Assembly (NCBI GenBank): GCA_008638415.1
Contig: VWVT01000023.1
Coordinates: 16,334-80,333 of the forward strand
DNA from: Nocardiopsis sinuspersici
Lineage (GTDB): Bacteria; Actinomycetota; Actinomycetes; Streptosporangiales; Streptosporangiaceae
DNA length: 64,000 bases
Reading direction: 5' to 3'
A program made the position numbers and the translations under genes. Numbering within the stretch: position 1 is the stretch's first letter; every line of letters begins with the position of its first letter. Positions 6,222 to 14,864 of the stretch are shown in pieces. The notes beneath the pieces were generated by a model that was not told the origin of the DNA, did not search any database, and saw nothing but the letters and a program-made list of their open reading frames with translations.

Positions 6222-8809
6222 GGGGTCGCCGCCCTGGTCCCGGCCACGATGCCGTAGACGACCTGTTCGAGTTCGTCGGCACGGGGGTGGTGGCACTCGG
6301 CCCCCGCGCTCGCCAGCCGGCTGAGCAGCCCGTCTCCACCGCACCCCTCGTCGCCCACGGACACCATGTGCACCCGTACGCGCTCGTCGAGGTCCTCCAG
6401 CACGGCGGCCACGTCGTCCGCCCGTGCTCCGCCGCCCGGCTCGGGAAGGGCGACGCCGTCGGTGAGGACGACGAGCGCGCAGGCGCCGGGCTCCCCCGGC
6501 CGGTCGGCGCAGGACTCCAGCTCCTCGGCTCCGTCCAGGACCGCGTCGGCCAGCGGGGTGGCCGGGAACTCGGCGGTCAGCGCGTCGATCTCCTCGCGCG
6601 CCGACTCCTCCCGGCGCGCGTCCATGCCCGGCTCCGGTGGCAGGACGCGCTCCTGGCCGGTGACGTCGTTGCCCGGGCCGCCCTCGGGAAAGGCCCAGAC
6701 TCCCACGGTGTCCTGCTCCCCCAGGAGGTCGACGGCGGTCCGTGCCAGCTTCTGCGCGGTCTCCAGCCGGGTGCCCCCCGTGCCGGGTCCGTTCATGGAG
6801 TCGGAGCGGTCGACGGCGATCAGGACCTCGACCGGGGTACGGGAGCGCTCCTGCTGTCGGAGGCTGGACTCCAGCCGCTCCCGCCACTCCTCCTCGTCCC
6901 TGTCCGAGGTGAGGTGTGTGACCTCCATCGCGGACCGTGCCCCCTCTCCGCCGATCATGTCGCCCTCCACCGTCCGGTAGCCGTGGAAGGCCTCCGTGCT
7001 CCCGGGCCGTCCCATCCAGTTCCCGAACGCCTCCACCTCCTCCCCCACCCCGTCGTCGCCGCCCCAGTCCAGCCGTACGAACGGGTGGTCCAGGCCGGGT
7101 ACCTCGGAGAAGTAGACCGGGACCAGGCGCTCGTCCGGTTCCCGGCCCGTCGGCCCGCACCCGGGGCCGAGTGCCCTGCCCCCGTTGTAGGCGCTGATCG
7201 CGTACTCGGTGCTGAACACCCCCACGGTGGCGGGATCCGCGTCCCCGCCGCGCAGGGCGCAGAGCAGGCCGAGGTTGCCCTCGGCGTCGAGTCCGGCCGA
7301 GGTCGCACGGGCCTCCGCGACCTGGATCTCCTCGGAGCCCCCGTCCCCGTAGGCGGAGTACAGGGCCCCGGTCTGGATCAGCGCCGAGGTCGAGGCCTCC
7401 GGTGAGGGACGGGCCAGGAGGAGCCCGGCCTCCGTGGCCGCGGCCGTGCAGACGACGAGGTCCGAACGCGCTCCGCCCGGGTCGGTCCCGGAGCAGGCCG
7501 GGATACCGCTCGCGGACTCGGGCAGTCCCAGCACCAGGGGCGTGAGCCTGGTGGCGCCCTCCTCCTCGGTCTCCAGCCCGGGCGCGTCCCCCGGGTCCCC
7601 GCGCAGCAGGGCGACGTCCGCGCCGGAGTCCGGCAGCCAGACGTGCGGACGCGGTCCCGCGCGCAGGTCGTTCCACCCGTCGCGCAGCAGTTCGCGTGTC
7701 ACCGCGGCCCCGCCCGCCGCGGTGACGCTGACGCGCACGGGCACACAGCCGTCCTCGTCCCGCGCGCCCTGGCGGGCGGCGAAGTCCTCGGCGGCCCGCT
7801 GCACGGCGGCGTGCTGGTCCGGGGTGGTGAGCACGGTGAGCTCGGTGGGCGGCGCGCAGCCGGAGGACAGTCCCGGGAAGCCGTTCGCCTCCCACCAGTA
7901 CAGGCCGCCCGGGACGAGGACGAGCAGCGCGGCGGCGGTGGCGGCCAGGATCCGGGCCGGCCGCCCGGTGCCCCGTCCGCCCTCTCCGGGCGCCGCCGCG
8001 GGGCCGCCCTCCACGGCGGGGGCGGCACCCGCCCTCCCCCGCTCGTGTGCGCCCCTCCCGCCGAGGCCTCCCGCCAGTCTCCGGACGGCCCCTCCCAAGG
8101 TGTGCGCGCACCCGGACAGGGAGGCGCGCAGCGCGTAGTGGAAACGCAGGACCGCGGTGTGCGCCCTCTCGCGGTACGAGGGGTCGTCCGCCGTCTCGAC
8201 CAGCAGCGGCGCCCCGGTGTCCTCCTCCACCAGGCGCACGAACTCCGGTTGTTCGGCGCACCACGAGGAGCGGCGGGCGTGCAGGTAGCCGGTGGTCCGG
8301 TTGTGGACGAGGACCACGCCCACCAACAGGTCACCGGTGAACACGGCGGTGCCGGAGAACCCCTCCCAGGGGACGTCCCTGACGTACTCCCGCTGGATGT
8401 TGAGCCTGAGCTCCCCGTTGCGGAGGCCCTCCGCCGGCTTCAGGCTTCCCTGGAGGTGTTTCAGCTCCGGGTCGTCGCCGCTCAGCGCGAGATCGGGGTA
8501 TCCGAGCGCCTCGTACCGCTGCGGGCCGGTCCCGGCGAACGCGCCCCAGCGCACCCTGAGCCTGGGCGGTGGCTGCTCCTTCTCCAGCCGCAGCAGTGCG
8601 ACGTCCCTCTCGCGGTCCTCCCAGCAGACCTCGCACGCCAGGAAGCGCCCGTCCCGGTCGACGCCCAGGCGCACCCTGACACGGTCGTGGCCGTCGAGCA
8701 CATGGGCGGAGGTGAGGACGAGCGTGGGGCCGACGAGATAGCCGGTCCCGCCCCCGCTCCTCCCCCCGCGCGTCGTGACGCGGACGTCCGCGACGAACCT
8801 CGTGTCCAC
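6218..8809 (-). CDS. Fusion protein: trypsin-like protease, TM segment, substrate-binding domain and VWA domain
   Basis: The product has 863 residues. The GTG at 8809 directly follows the stop of the upstream gene, suggesting translational coupling. Residues 1-200 form a trypsin-like domain with His36 (LTSAHVL), Asp69 (RDVALLRL) and Ser152 (GFSGTAVF). There is no signal peptide before it. One TM helix (286-305) follows a Gly/Ala/Pro-rich linker. Residues 320-600 resemble a periplasmic-type substrate-binding fold (ELTVLTTPDQHAAV, STEYAISAYN). Residues 658-855 are a VWA domain with MIDAS DRSDS (667-671) and LTDG (782-785). The predicted topology puts the protease inside and the SBP and VWA parts outside. 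Trypsin, VWA and Trypco domains recur in predicted conflict or signalling systems. The function here is unproven. Confidence 0.85.
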   Translation of the reverse strand: MDTRFVADVRVTTRGGRSGGGTGYLVGPTLVLTSAHVLDGHDRVRVRLGVDRDGRFLACEVCWEDRERDVALLRLEKEQPPPRLRVRWGAFAGTGPQRYEALGYPDLALSGDDPELKHLQGSLKPAEGLRNGELRLNIQREYVRDVPWEGFSGTAVFTGDLLVGVVLVHNRTTGYLHARRSSWCAEQPEFVRLVEEDTGAPLLVETADDPSYRERAHTAVLRFHYALRASLSGCAHTLGGAVRRLAGGLGGRGAHERGRAGAAPAVEGGPAAAPGEGGRGTGRPARILAATAAALLVLVPGGLYWWEANGFPGLSSGCAPPTELTVLTTPDQHAAVQRAAEDFAARQGARDEDGCVPVRVSVTAAGGAAVTRELLRDGWNDLRAGPRPHVWLPDSGADVALLRGDPGDAPGLETEEEGATRLTPLVLGLPESASGIPACSGTDPGGARSDLVVCTAAATEAGLLLARPSPEASTSALIQTGALYSAYGDGGSEEIQVAEARATSAGLDAEGNLGLLCALRGGDADPATVGVFSTEYAISAYNGGRALGPGCGPTGREPDERLVPVYFSEVPGLDHPFVRLDWGGDDGVGEEVEAFGNWMGRPGSTEAFHGYRTVEGDMIGGEGARSAMEVTHLTSDRDEEEWRERLESSLRQQERSRTPVEVLIAVDRSDSMNGPGTGGTRLETAQKLARTAVDLLGEQDTVGVWAFPEGGPGNDVTGQERVLPPEPGMDARREESAREEIDALTAEFPATPLADAVLDGAEELESCADRPGEPGACALVVLTDGVALPEPGGGARADDVAAVLEDLDERVRVHMVSVGDEGCGGDGLLSRLASAGAECHHPRADELEQVVYGIVAGTRAATP

Positions 8810-9136
8810 CTAGTCGTCCGGGGTCCCGTCGTCCTCCGGGACGGGCCTGTTCCGGGAGGCGATCGACAGGTTCCTCCCGTCCGGCCTGGTGACGGCGAGT
8901 TTCAGCGTGATCCTGTGCGTGTCCTTGCTGCCGACCTTGCCGTCGGCGCCCACGGAGACCACGCCGAAGTTCACACCGCTCTTCCCGGAACCCTCCTTGT
9001 GCACCTCCAGCAGGAGTTCGACCTCGGCCTCGACGATCTCGATGCCGATCTCGTGTCCCTCTCCCTCCCTCCTCGCGTCGTCGAGTTCCTCACGCAGTCG
9101 TTCGATGGCCTGGGCTAGTCCGATGCTGGGGGACAC
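8810..9136 (-). CDS. Trypco2-like (trypsin co-occurring domain) protein
   Basis: The product has 108 residues. The GTG at 9136 follows CAGGAG at a 7-base spacing. The N-terminal part is a helical segment (GLAQAIERLREELDDARREG). A beta-rich core follows (EIGIEIVEAEVELLLEVH, NFGVVSVGADGKV, THRITLKLAV). This arrangement matches trypsin-co-occurring domain 2 proteins, small proteins encoded next to trypsin-like proteases; I assign it by recall of the pattern and the neighbourhood. It is the first gene of the unit, with its stop adjacent to the GTG of the protease fusion. It may be an adaptor or regulator of that protease, which is inference. Confidence 0.75.
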   Translation of the reverse strand: MSPSIGLAQAIERLREELDDARREGEGHEIGIEIVEAEVELLLEVHKEGSGKSGVNFGVVSVGADGKVGSKDTHRITLKLAVTRPDGRNLSIASRNRPVPEDDGTPDD

Positions 9137-9290
9137 CTGATGACTCCTGGAGTCTCGTGGGGCGGAGTCGGCGAGAGCAGGGCCTTGTGGTTTCGGTCAC
9201 ACGGTCATGGACAGTTTCCCATGCCGACCTGTCTTTAACGGATGTTTTCCGCTGTATCCATTTGATCTCGGACGCACGGGGAGGCCCCGG

Positions 9291-9390
9291 CGCTCCCGCG
9301 GGCGGTGCCCGTTCGCGGGCCGGCTCGGCGGCATGTCGACTCATGGCCCTGTCGACGCGTCGCCCCGTCGACGCGTGGACATGTCGCCCG
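9291..9390. repeat. Dispersed intergenic repeat, copy B
   Basis: The 48-base core matches copy A at 4684-4731 at about 43 of 48 positions. It is followed by CATGGCCCTGTCGACG, CGTCGCCCCGTCGACG and CGTGGACATGTCGCCC, three units with a 16-base period. Unlike the other copies it lies between divergent genes. Confidence 0.6.
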
Positions 9391-9452
9391 ATCCGGTTCC
9401 GGCCACGGCTGGTCAGGGATCACGGGGCGCCGCCGACACCTCGAATCCGACC

Positions 9453-9464
9453 GACCGTTCGGTC
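9453..9464. promoter_or_regulatory. Possible TetR-type operator upstream of the MFS gene
   Basis: GACCG-TT-CGGTC is a perfect 5-bp-arm inverted repeat about 210 bases before the MFS start. It closely resembles GACCGATCGGTC upstream of paaZ (36909-36920). TetR-family regulators often use such sites. No tetR gene is adjacent. Confidence 0.35.
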
Positions 9465-9675
9465 AGGACACGGCTTCCGAGCTGCGAAAAACGCGACCCG
9501 GTCTAGAAAGTGCACTGGGTCACATGGCATGGTGTCCTGAGGCTCGGGCCGATGTCCCGTATTCCCCTCTTGTGGTGTGCAAGGGGACGAGAGTGGCCAC
9601 GCCGTCGTGGTCACCACGGTCATGAGCCTGCGAGCGGATCCCGACCCCCGTCGGCAGAGAACATACGGAGCACCA

Positions 9676-11043
9676 ATGGCAACTTCCGACCCAACGGCCT
9701 CAGGGCCGGTCGGCGCTATCGAGACCCGGGAGCGGCGCCGCGTCCTCGCGGGCACCATGGTCGGCACCACCATCGAGTGGTACGACTTCTTCATCTACGC
9801 CCAGGCCGCGGGCCTGGTACTCGCACCCCTGTACCTGGCACCCCTGTCCGACACCAGTCCGGCGATGGCCCAGATCCTGTCCTTCGCGACCATCGGCATC
9901 TCCTTCCTCTTCCGCCCCCTCGGCGCGATCGTCGCCGGTGCCCTCGGTGACAGGTTCGGCCGCAAGCGGGTGCTCGTCGCCACCCTCGTCCTGATGGGCC
10001 TCGCCACCTGCCTGATCGGTGTGCTGCCCACCTACGCCCAGATCGGCGTGGCCGCCCCCGTCCTCCTGATCCTCCTGCGCATCCTCCAGGGCTTCTCCGC
10101 GGGCGGTGAGTGGGGCGGCGCCGCACTGATGTCGGTGGAGCACGCGCCGGTCGGCAAGCGCGGCTTCTTCGGCGCCTACCCGCAGATCGGCGTCCCCTGC
10201 GGCATGATCATCGCGACCTTCGTCGTCTGGGTGATCACCGCCGTCATCGGTCCGGAGGCGTTCAGGGAGTGGGGATGGCGCATCCCCTTCCTCCTGTCCT
10301 TCCTGCTGATCATCATCGGCCACCTCATCCGCAAGTCCGTGGAGGAGTCCCCGGTCTTCAGGAAGATGCAGGAGCGCAAGGCCCAGGCCTCCGCGCCCCT
10401 GGGGCAGCTCTTCAGGAGGAACAGCCGGGAGGTCATCCTCTCCGCGCTGATCTTCATCGCCAACAACGCGGCCGGATACCTCGTCATCGCCTACCTGGCG
10501 ACCTACGCCTCCCGGCCGGTCGAGGCGTTCGGCCTCGGCATGGACCGCGGTCCCGTACTCCTGGCGACCACCCTCGCCTCGTTCGGCTGGCTCGTCTCCA
10601 CGCTGTACGGCGGCATCCTGAGTGACAGGATCGGCCGGGTGAGGACCTTCCAGCTCGGCTACGTGCTGCTGGCCGCCTGGTCCGTGCCGATGTGGTTCAT
10701 GGTCGACACCGGCAACATCTACATGTACTTCACGGGCCTCTTCGTCTTCACGCTGACCCTCGGCCTGAGCTACGGCCCCCAGTCGGCCCTGTACGCGGAG
10801 ATGTTCCCGGCCGAGGTCCGCTACTCCGGCGTGTCCATCGGCTACGCCATCGGCGCGATCCTCGGCGGCGCCTTCGCGCCCATGATCGCCGAACTCCTGC
10901 TCACCGAGACCGGGAACTCGTGGTCGATCGGCGTCTACATCATCGTGGCCGCCGCGGTCTCCTTCCTCGGAGTCTCGCTGGTCAAGGAGCCCAAGGGCGT
11001 GGACCTGAACGTGGAGGACGTCGAACCGACCCCCTCCAAGTAG
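9676..11043 (+). CDS. MFS transporter, metabolite:H+ symporter (MHS) family
   Basis: The product has 455 residues and about 12 membrane segments. The ATG at 9676 follows CGGAGCACCA. MHS-family features are clear: VGTTIEWYDFFIY at the start of TM1, GDRFGRKRVL in the first cytoplasmic loop, LRILQGFSAGGEWGGAAL, RIPFLLSFLLIIIG with the following RKSVEESPVFRKM, and GGILSDRIGRVR in the second half. Known MHS members take up shikimate, 2-oxoglutarate, proline/betaine, citrate and related acids with protons. The substrate cannot be fixed here. No catabolic genes are adjacent on the same strand. A 19-bp hairpin ends the transcript. Confidence 0.9.
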   Translation: MATSDPTASGPVGAIETRERRRVLAGTMVGTTIEWYDFFIYAQAAGLVLAPLYLAPLSDTSPAMAQILSFATIGISFLFRPLGAIVAGALGDRFGRKRVLVATLVLMGLATCLIGVLPTYAQIGVAAPVLLILLRILQGFSAGGEWGGAALMSVEHAPVGKRGFFGAYPQIGVPCGMIIATFVVWVITAVIGPEAFREWGWRIPFLLSFLLIIIGHLIRKSVEESPVFRKMQERKAQASAPLGQLFRRNSREVILSALIFIANNAAGYLVIAYLATYASRPVEAFGLGMDRGPVLLATTLASFGWLVSTLYGGILSDRIGRVRTFQLGYVLLAAWSVPMWFMVDTGNIYMYFTGLFVFTLTLGLSYGPQSALYAEMFPAEVRYSGVSIGYAIGAILGGAFAPMIAELLLTETGNSWSIGVYIIVAAAVSFLGVSLVKEPKGVDLNVEDVEPTPSK

Positions 11044-11053
11044 GGCGAACGGA

Positions 11054-11095
11054 CGAGGGGGCGACAGGTCGGTTTCCCGACCTGTCGCCCCCTCG
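11054..11095. terminator. 19-bp perfect bidirectional hairpin
   Basis: Bases 11054-11072 (CGAGGGGGCGACAGGTCGG) pair without mismatch with 11077-11095 around a TTTC loop. It lies between the convergent MFS and GH15 genes and can serve both strands. Confidence 0.75.
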
Positions 11096-11135
11096 CCTTG
11101 TCACCTCGTCGCCCTGTCGACTCGTCGACTCCGGG
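11096..11135. repeat. 16-base-phased GTCGAC repeat beside the hairpin
   Basis: Units ending in GTCACCT, CGTCGCCCTGTCGACT and CGTCGACTCC follow the hairpin directly. The middle unit differs at only two positions from CGTCGCCCCGTCGACG in copy B (9351-9366). Confidence 0.4.
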
Positions 11136-11141
11136 CGGAGG

Positions 11142-12956
11142 TCACCCGCCCCGGGAGTTCGCCCGGCGCTGTGCCGGGCCGTTGCGGCCCCGCTCCAGCT
11201 CGAAGGCGCTGTTGACCAGGGCGATGTGGGACAGCGCCTGCGGGAAGTTCCCGACCAGCCTCCCCGCGTCCGTGTCGTACTCCTCGGCCAGCAGCCCCAG
11301 GTCGTTGCGCAGGCTCAGCAGGTGCTCGAAGATGCCCCTGCCCTCGTCGACACGACCCTGCATGACGAGGTTGTCGACGAGCCAGAACGTGCAGGGCAGG
11401 AACACGCCCTCGCCGGGGGGAAGTCCGTCCACCTGCTCGGTCGCCTCGGTCATGGAGTAGCGCTCGACCAGGCCGCCGCGGCACAGTTCCCGCTGGACGG
11501 CGTCCACGGTTCCCCGCATGCGCTCGTCGGTGGCCGGGAGGAAACCGACGCTGCTGGCCATCAGGAGCGAGGCGTCCAGGGCCGAGGAGCCGTAGTACTG
11601 GGTGAAGGCCCGGCGCTCGGGGTCGTATCCGTTCGAGCACACGTCCTCGAAGATGTCGTCGCGCAGGCGCCGCCACTTCTCCGCCGGTCCCTCCAGGCCG
11701 AACCTCTCGACCCCGCTGATGGCGCGGTCCACGGCGGTCCAGGCCATGATCTTGGAGTGGGTGAAGTGCCGCCTGGGCCCGCGCATCTCCCAGATCCCGT
11801 TGTCGGGTTCGCGCCAGTGCGACTCCAGGAAGTCCATCAGGTGGCGCTGGAGCTCCCAGGCCTGTTCCTGCGGCGGAATCCCGTGGTCCCGGGCCTGGTG
11901 GAAGACGTCCATCACCTCGCCGTAGACGTCGAGCTGCCACTGCTGGGCGGCCTCGTTGCCGGTCCGGACGGGGCGGGAGCCCTCGTAGCCGGACAGCCAG
12001 TCCAGCTCCAGCTCGGGCAGCCTGCGCTCCCCCTCGATCCCGTACATGATCCGCATCTGCGCGGGCTCCCCCGCGACCGCGCGCAGCAGCCACTCGCGCC
12101 ATTCGACGGCCGCCTGCGTGTAGCCGGACTCCAGCAGCGTGAGCAGAGTCAGCGTCGCGTCGCGCAGCCAGCAGTAGCGGTAGTCCCAGTTGCGCACGCC
12201 GCCGAGCTGCTCCGGCAGCGAGGTGGTGGCCGCGGCGACGATGCCTCCGCCTGGCGAGTGCGTCAGGGCCTTGAGGGTGATCAGCGACCGGACGACCGCG
12301 TCGCGGTACTCACCCTCATAGGTGCACTCGGAGGCCCACTTCCGCCAGAACCCGTCCGTGCGCTCGATGAGCGCGTCGGCGTCGACCGGCTCCGGGGCCG
12401 CGGCCCGGGCCGGGGTCCAGATGAGGACGAAGTCCGTGCTCTCACCCGCGGCGACCGTGAACTCCGCGACCGGGCTGTCCGTGGCCCCGACGTCGAACTC
12501 CACGTCGGAGTCCAGGTAGCAGCTGTCCGGGCCGGCGACGAGGTGCAGCCGCCGCCCCTCCTTGCGCACCCACGGGACGATCGATCCGTAGTCGAAGCGC
12601 ATCAGGGCCTCGGAGCGCATGCGCACACGCCCCTCCACCCCCTCGACCCGGCGGATCAGGCAGGTCCGGTGCGCGTCGACGGGCATGCAGTCCACGACCC
12701 GGACCACACCGTCCTCGGACCGGAACTCGGTCTCCAGCACCAGGCTGTCGGGGCGGTACCGCCGAGCCGACATCCGGTGTTCCCCCGCCGGGGCCATGGA
12801 CCAGCGGCCGTTGCCCGCGTCGCCGAGCAGGGCGGCGAAGCAGGCGCCGGAGTCGAACCGGGGCAGGCACAGCCAGTCCACGTCTCCGTTGCTGCCGATC
12901 AGGGCCGACGTCTTCATGTCGCCCAAAAACGCGTAGTCCTCGATGGGAAGGGTCAA
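11142..12956 (-). CDS. Glycoside hydrolase family 15 protein (glucoamylase/trehalase-like)
   Basis: The product has 604 residues. TTG at 12956 is the likely start, with AAGG and GGAG just upstream. The N-terminal beta domain begins PIEDYAFLGDMKTSALIG and VDWLCLPRFDS, typical of bacterial GH15. The (alpha/alpha)6 barrel contains GGVRNWDYRYCWLRDA, the DNGIWEMRG segment expected to carry the catalytic acid, and EEYDTDAGRLVGNFPQALSH near the catalytic base. Actinobacterial members of this form include trehalases and alpha-glucan hydrolases, so trehalose or maltodextrin breakdown is plausible. There is no signal peptide, so it acts in the cytoplasm. It lies 120 bases after the ThDP-enzyme gene on the same strand. 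Confidence 0.9.
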   Translation of the reverse strand: MTLPIEDYAFLGDMKTSALIGSNGDVDWLCLPRFDSGACFAALLGDAGNGRWSMAPAGEHRMSARRYRPDSLVLETEFRSEDGVVRVVDCMPVDAHRTCLIRRVEGVEGRVRMRSEALMRFDYGSIVPWVRKEGRRLHLVAGPDSCYLDSDVEFDVGATDSPVAEFTVAAGESTDFVLIWTPARAAAPEPVDADALIERTDGFWRKWASECTYEGEYRDAVVRSLITLKALTHSPGGGIVAAATTSLPEQLGGVRNWDYRYCWLRDATLTLLTLLESGYTQAAVEWREWLLRAVAGEPAQMRIMYGIEGERRLPELELDWLSGYEGSRPVRTGNEAAQQWQLDVYGEVMDVFHQARDHGIPPQEQAWELQRHLMDFLESHWREPDNGIWEMRGPRRHFTHSKIMAWTAVDRAISGVERFGLEGPAEKWRRLRDDIFEDVCSNGYDPERRAFTQYYGSSALDASLLMASSVGFLPATDERMRGTVDAVQRELCRGGLVERYSMTEATEQVDGLPPGEGVFLPCTFWLVDNLVMQGRVDEGRGIFEHLLSLRNDLGLLAEEYDTDAGRLVGNFPQALSHIALVNSAFELERGRNGPAQRRANSRGG

Positions 12957-13076
12957 CTCTCCGCCTTCCGTTCACAGATGGGGTGTATACGGTTCCCGCC
13001 CCTCCCCGCCGTCTCCTGGTGGTGCGGGAACGGGTGGACCGGCGCCGTACCGGACCCGCACCGCCCATGGCTGCTG

Positions 13077-14864
13077 TCACCGTCCGCCGGGAAGGAAGTC
13101 CTGTGCCTTGGACTTGACCCCCTGCTTGACCACTTCCCACGCCTCCGGGTCGCCCTTGGCCAGGGCCTTGGCCACGCTCTCCATCTGTTCCAGCGTCGCG
13201 TGCGGCGGGATCGGCGGGATGGCCGGATCCGTGACGAACTCGATCACGCAGGGGCGGTCCGCGGCCAGCGCCCGTTCCCACGCCCCCTTGATGTCCTTGG
13301 GGTCGTCGACCTTGATTCCCAGCATCCCGATGCTCTCGGCGAACCCGGCGTAGGGGAAGTCGGGTATGCGCTGTGAGGGGATGAACTGGGGCGCGTCGCC
13401 CATGGCTCGCAGTTCCCAGGTCACCTGGTTGAGGTCGCCGTTGTTGAGCACGGCGATGATGACCTGGGGGTTGTCCCACTCCTTCGCGTAGTGGCCGATG
13501 GTGATCAGCTCGTTGAGGCCGCTCATCTGCATGGCCCCGTCGCCGACGAACGCGATCACCGGCTTGTCGGGGTGGGCGAACTTGGCCCCCGTCGCGTAGG
13601 GCGCGCCGGGGCACATCGTGGCCAGGGTCCCCGACAGGGATCCGCGCATGCCCTTGCGGAACTTCAGGTGCCGCGCGTACCAGTTGGCCACCGAGCCGGA
13701 GTCCGCCGTCACGATCACGTCGTCGGGCAGCATCGGAGAGAGCTCGTGGAAGACGCGCTCGGGGTTGACCGGATCGGCGTCCACGTACGCGCGCCGCTCC
13801 ATGACCTCGTCCCAGCGCCGGATGTTGTCCTCGATCTTCTCCCGCCAGGAGCGGTCGGTCTTGCGCTCGACGAGTGGCAACAGCATTCGCAGCGTCTCCG
13901 CGGCGTCGCCGACCAGGTTGCACTCGAACGGATACCGCATGCCGACCATGGTCGGGTCGATGTCGATCTGGACGGCGCGTGCCTGGCCGAACTCGGGCAT
14001 GAACTGGGTGTAGGGAAAGCTGGAGCCGACGACGAGCAGGGTGTCGCAGTCCTGCATCAGCTCGTAGGAGGGACGGGTGCCCAGCAGCCCGATCGCACCG
14101 GTCACGAAGGGCAGGTCGTCGGGCAGCGCATCCTTGCCCAGCAGGGCCTTGGCCACCCCGGCGCCGAGCTTGTCGGCCATCTCGACGACCTCGTCCGCAG
14201 CTCCCCTGGCACCCTGGCCGATCAGCATCGCGACGCGCTCACCCGAGTTGAGGACCTCGGCTGCCTTGTCCAAGCCCTCGGCGGACGGGGTCGACTGCGG
14301 GGCGGGCATACCGAGGCTGGAGGGCACCATCTTGAACTCGTGTTCGGGCGGCGAGTACTCCAGCTCCTGGACGTCGGCCGGGACGATGATCGCCGTGACC
14401 GTGCGCCTGCTCGCAGCGGTCCGGATCGCCCGGTCCAGCACGTTGGGCAACTGCTCTGGGACGGTGACCATCTGGAGGTAGTCGCTGGCCACGTCCTTGT
14501 AGAGGGACATCAGGTCGACTTCCTGCTGGTAGGAGCCGCCCATCGCGCTGCGCGCGGTCTGCCCGATGATCGCCACGACCGGTACGTGGTCGAGCTTGGC
14601 GTCGTAGAGGCCGTTCAGCAGGTGGATGGCGCCGGGCCCCGATGTGGCCGCGCACACGCCCACACGTCCGGAGAACTTCGCGTACCCCGTCGCCTCGAAG
14701 GCTGCCAGCTCCTCGTGCCGGGACTGGATGAAGCGCGGATTGTTGTCGGCCCGGTCCCACGCCGCGAGCAGACCGTTGATGCCGTCGCCCGCGTAGGAGA
14801 AGACGCGGTCGACCCCCCACTCCCTCAGACGCTTCAGCATGTAGTCGGACACCAGTTCCGCCAT
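13077..14864 (-). CDS. Thiamine-diphosphate-dependent enzyme, pyruvate oxidase/dehydrogenase (PoxB)-like
   Basis: The product has 595 residues. The ATG at 14864 follows GAGAGGGGAACGGTC. The three-domain ThDP fold is complete: an N-terminal Pyr domain with the cofactor-activating Glu in SRHEELAAFEATGYAK, a central Rossmann-like domain, and a C-terminal PP domain with GDGAMQMSG...NN (the ThDP/Mg motif). The closest described type is the quinone-dependent pyruvate dehydrogenase PoxB, which turns pyruvate into acetate and CO2; acetolactate synthase is less likely because no small subunit gene is present. It diverges from a lactate/2-hydroxyacid dehydrogenase gene, so both may act around pyruvate. 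Confidence 0.85.
   Translation of the reverse strand: MAELVSDYMLKRLREWGVDRVFSYAGDGINGLLAAWDRADNNPRFIQSRHEELAAFEATGYAKFSGRVGVCAATSGPGAIHLLNGLYDAKLDHVPVVAIIGQTARSAMGGSYQQEVDLMSLYKDVASDYLQMVTVPEQLPNVLDRAIRTAASRRTVTAIIVPADVQELEYSPPEHEFKMVPSSLGMPAPQSTPSAEGLDKAAEVLNSGERVAMLIGQGARGAADEVVEMADKLGAGVAKALLGKDALPDDLPFVTGAIGLLGTRPSYELMQDCDTLLVVGSSFPYTQFMPEFGQARAVQIDIDPTMVGMRYPFECNLVGDAAETLRMLLPLVERKTDRSWREKIEDNIRRWDEVMERRAYVDADPVNPERVFHELSPMLPDDVIVTADSGSVANWYARHLKFRKGMRGSLSGTLATMCPGAPYATGAKFAHPDKPVIAFVGDGAMQMSGLNELITIGHYAKEWDNPQVIIAVLNNGDLNQVTWELRAMGDAPQFIPSQRIPDFPYAGFAESIGMLGIKVDDPKDIKGAWERALAADRPCVIEFVTDPAIPPIPPHATLEQMESVAKALAKGDPEAWEVVKQGVKSKAQDFLPGGR

Larger units (their letters stand above)
9137..9675. 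other. Divergent intergenic region between the Trypco2 gene and the MFS gene
   Basis: No gene is supported. The left part (about 9180-9270) is AT-richer than its surroundings and probably holds the promoter of the leftward protease unit. The middle holds dispersed repeat copy B (9291-9390). The right part holds a GACCG-TT-CGGTC inverted repeat (9453-9464) and presumably the MFS promoter. Confidence 0.5.

Noticed and set aside
10692-13376. 894-codon plus-strand open frame
   Set aside because: It is antisense to the GH15 gene and overlaps the MFS gene in another frame. The composition is that of a shadow frame.
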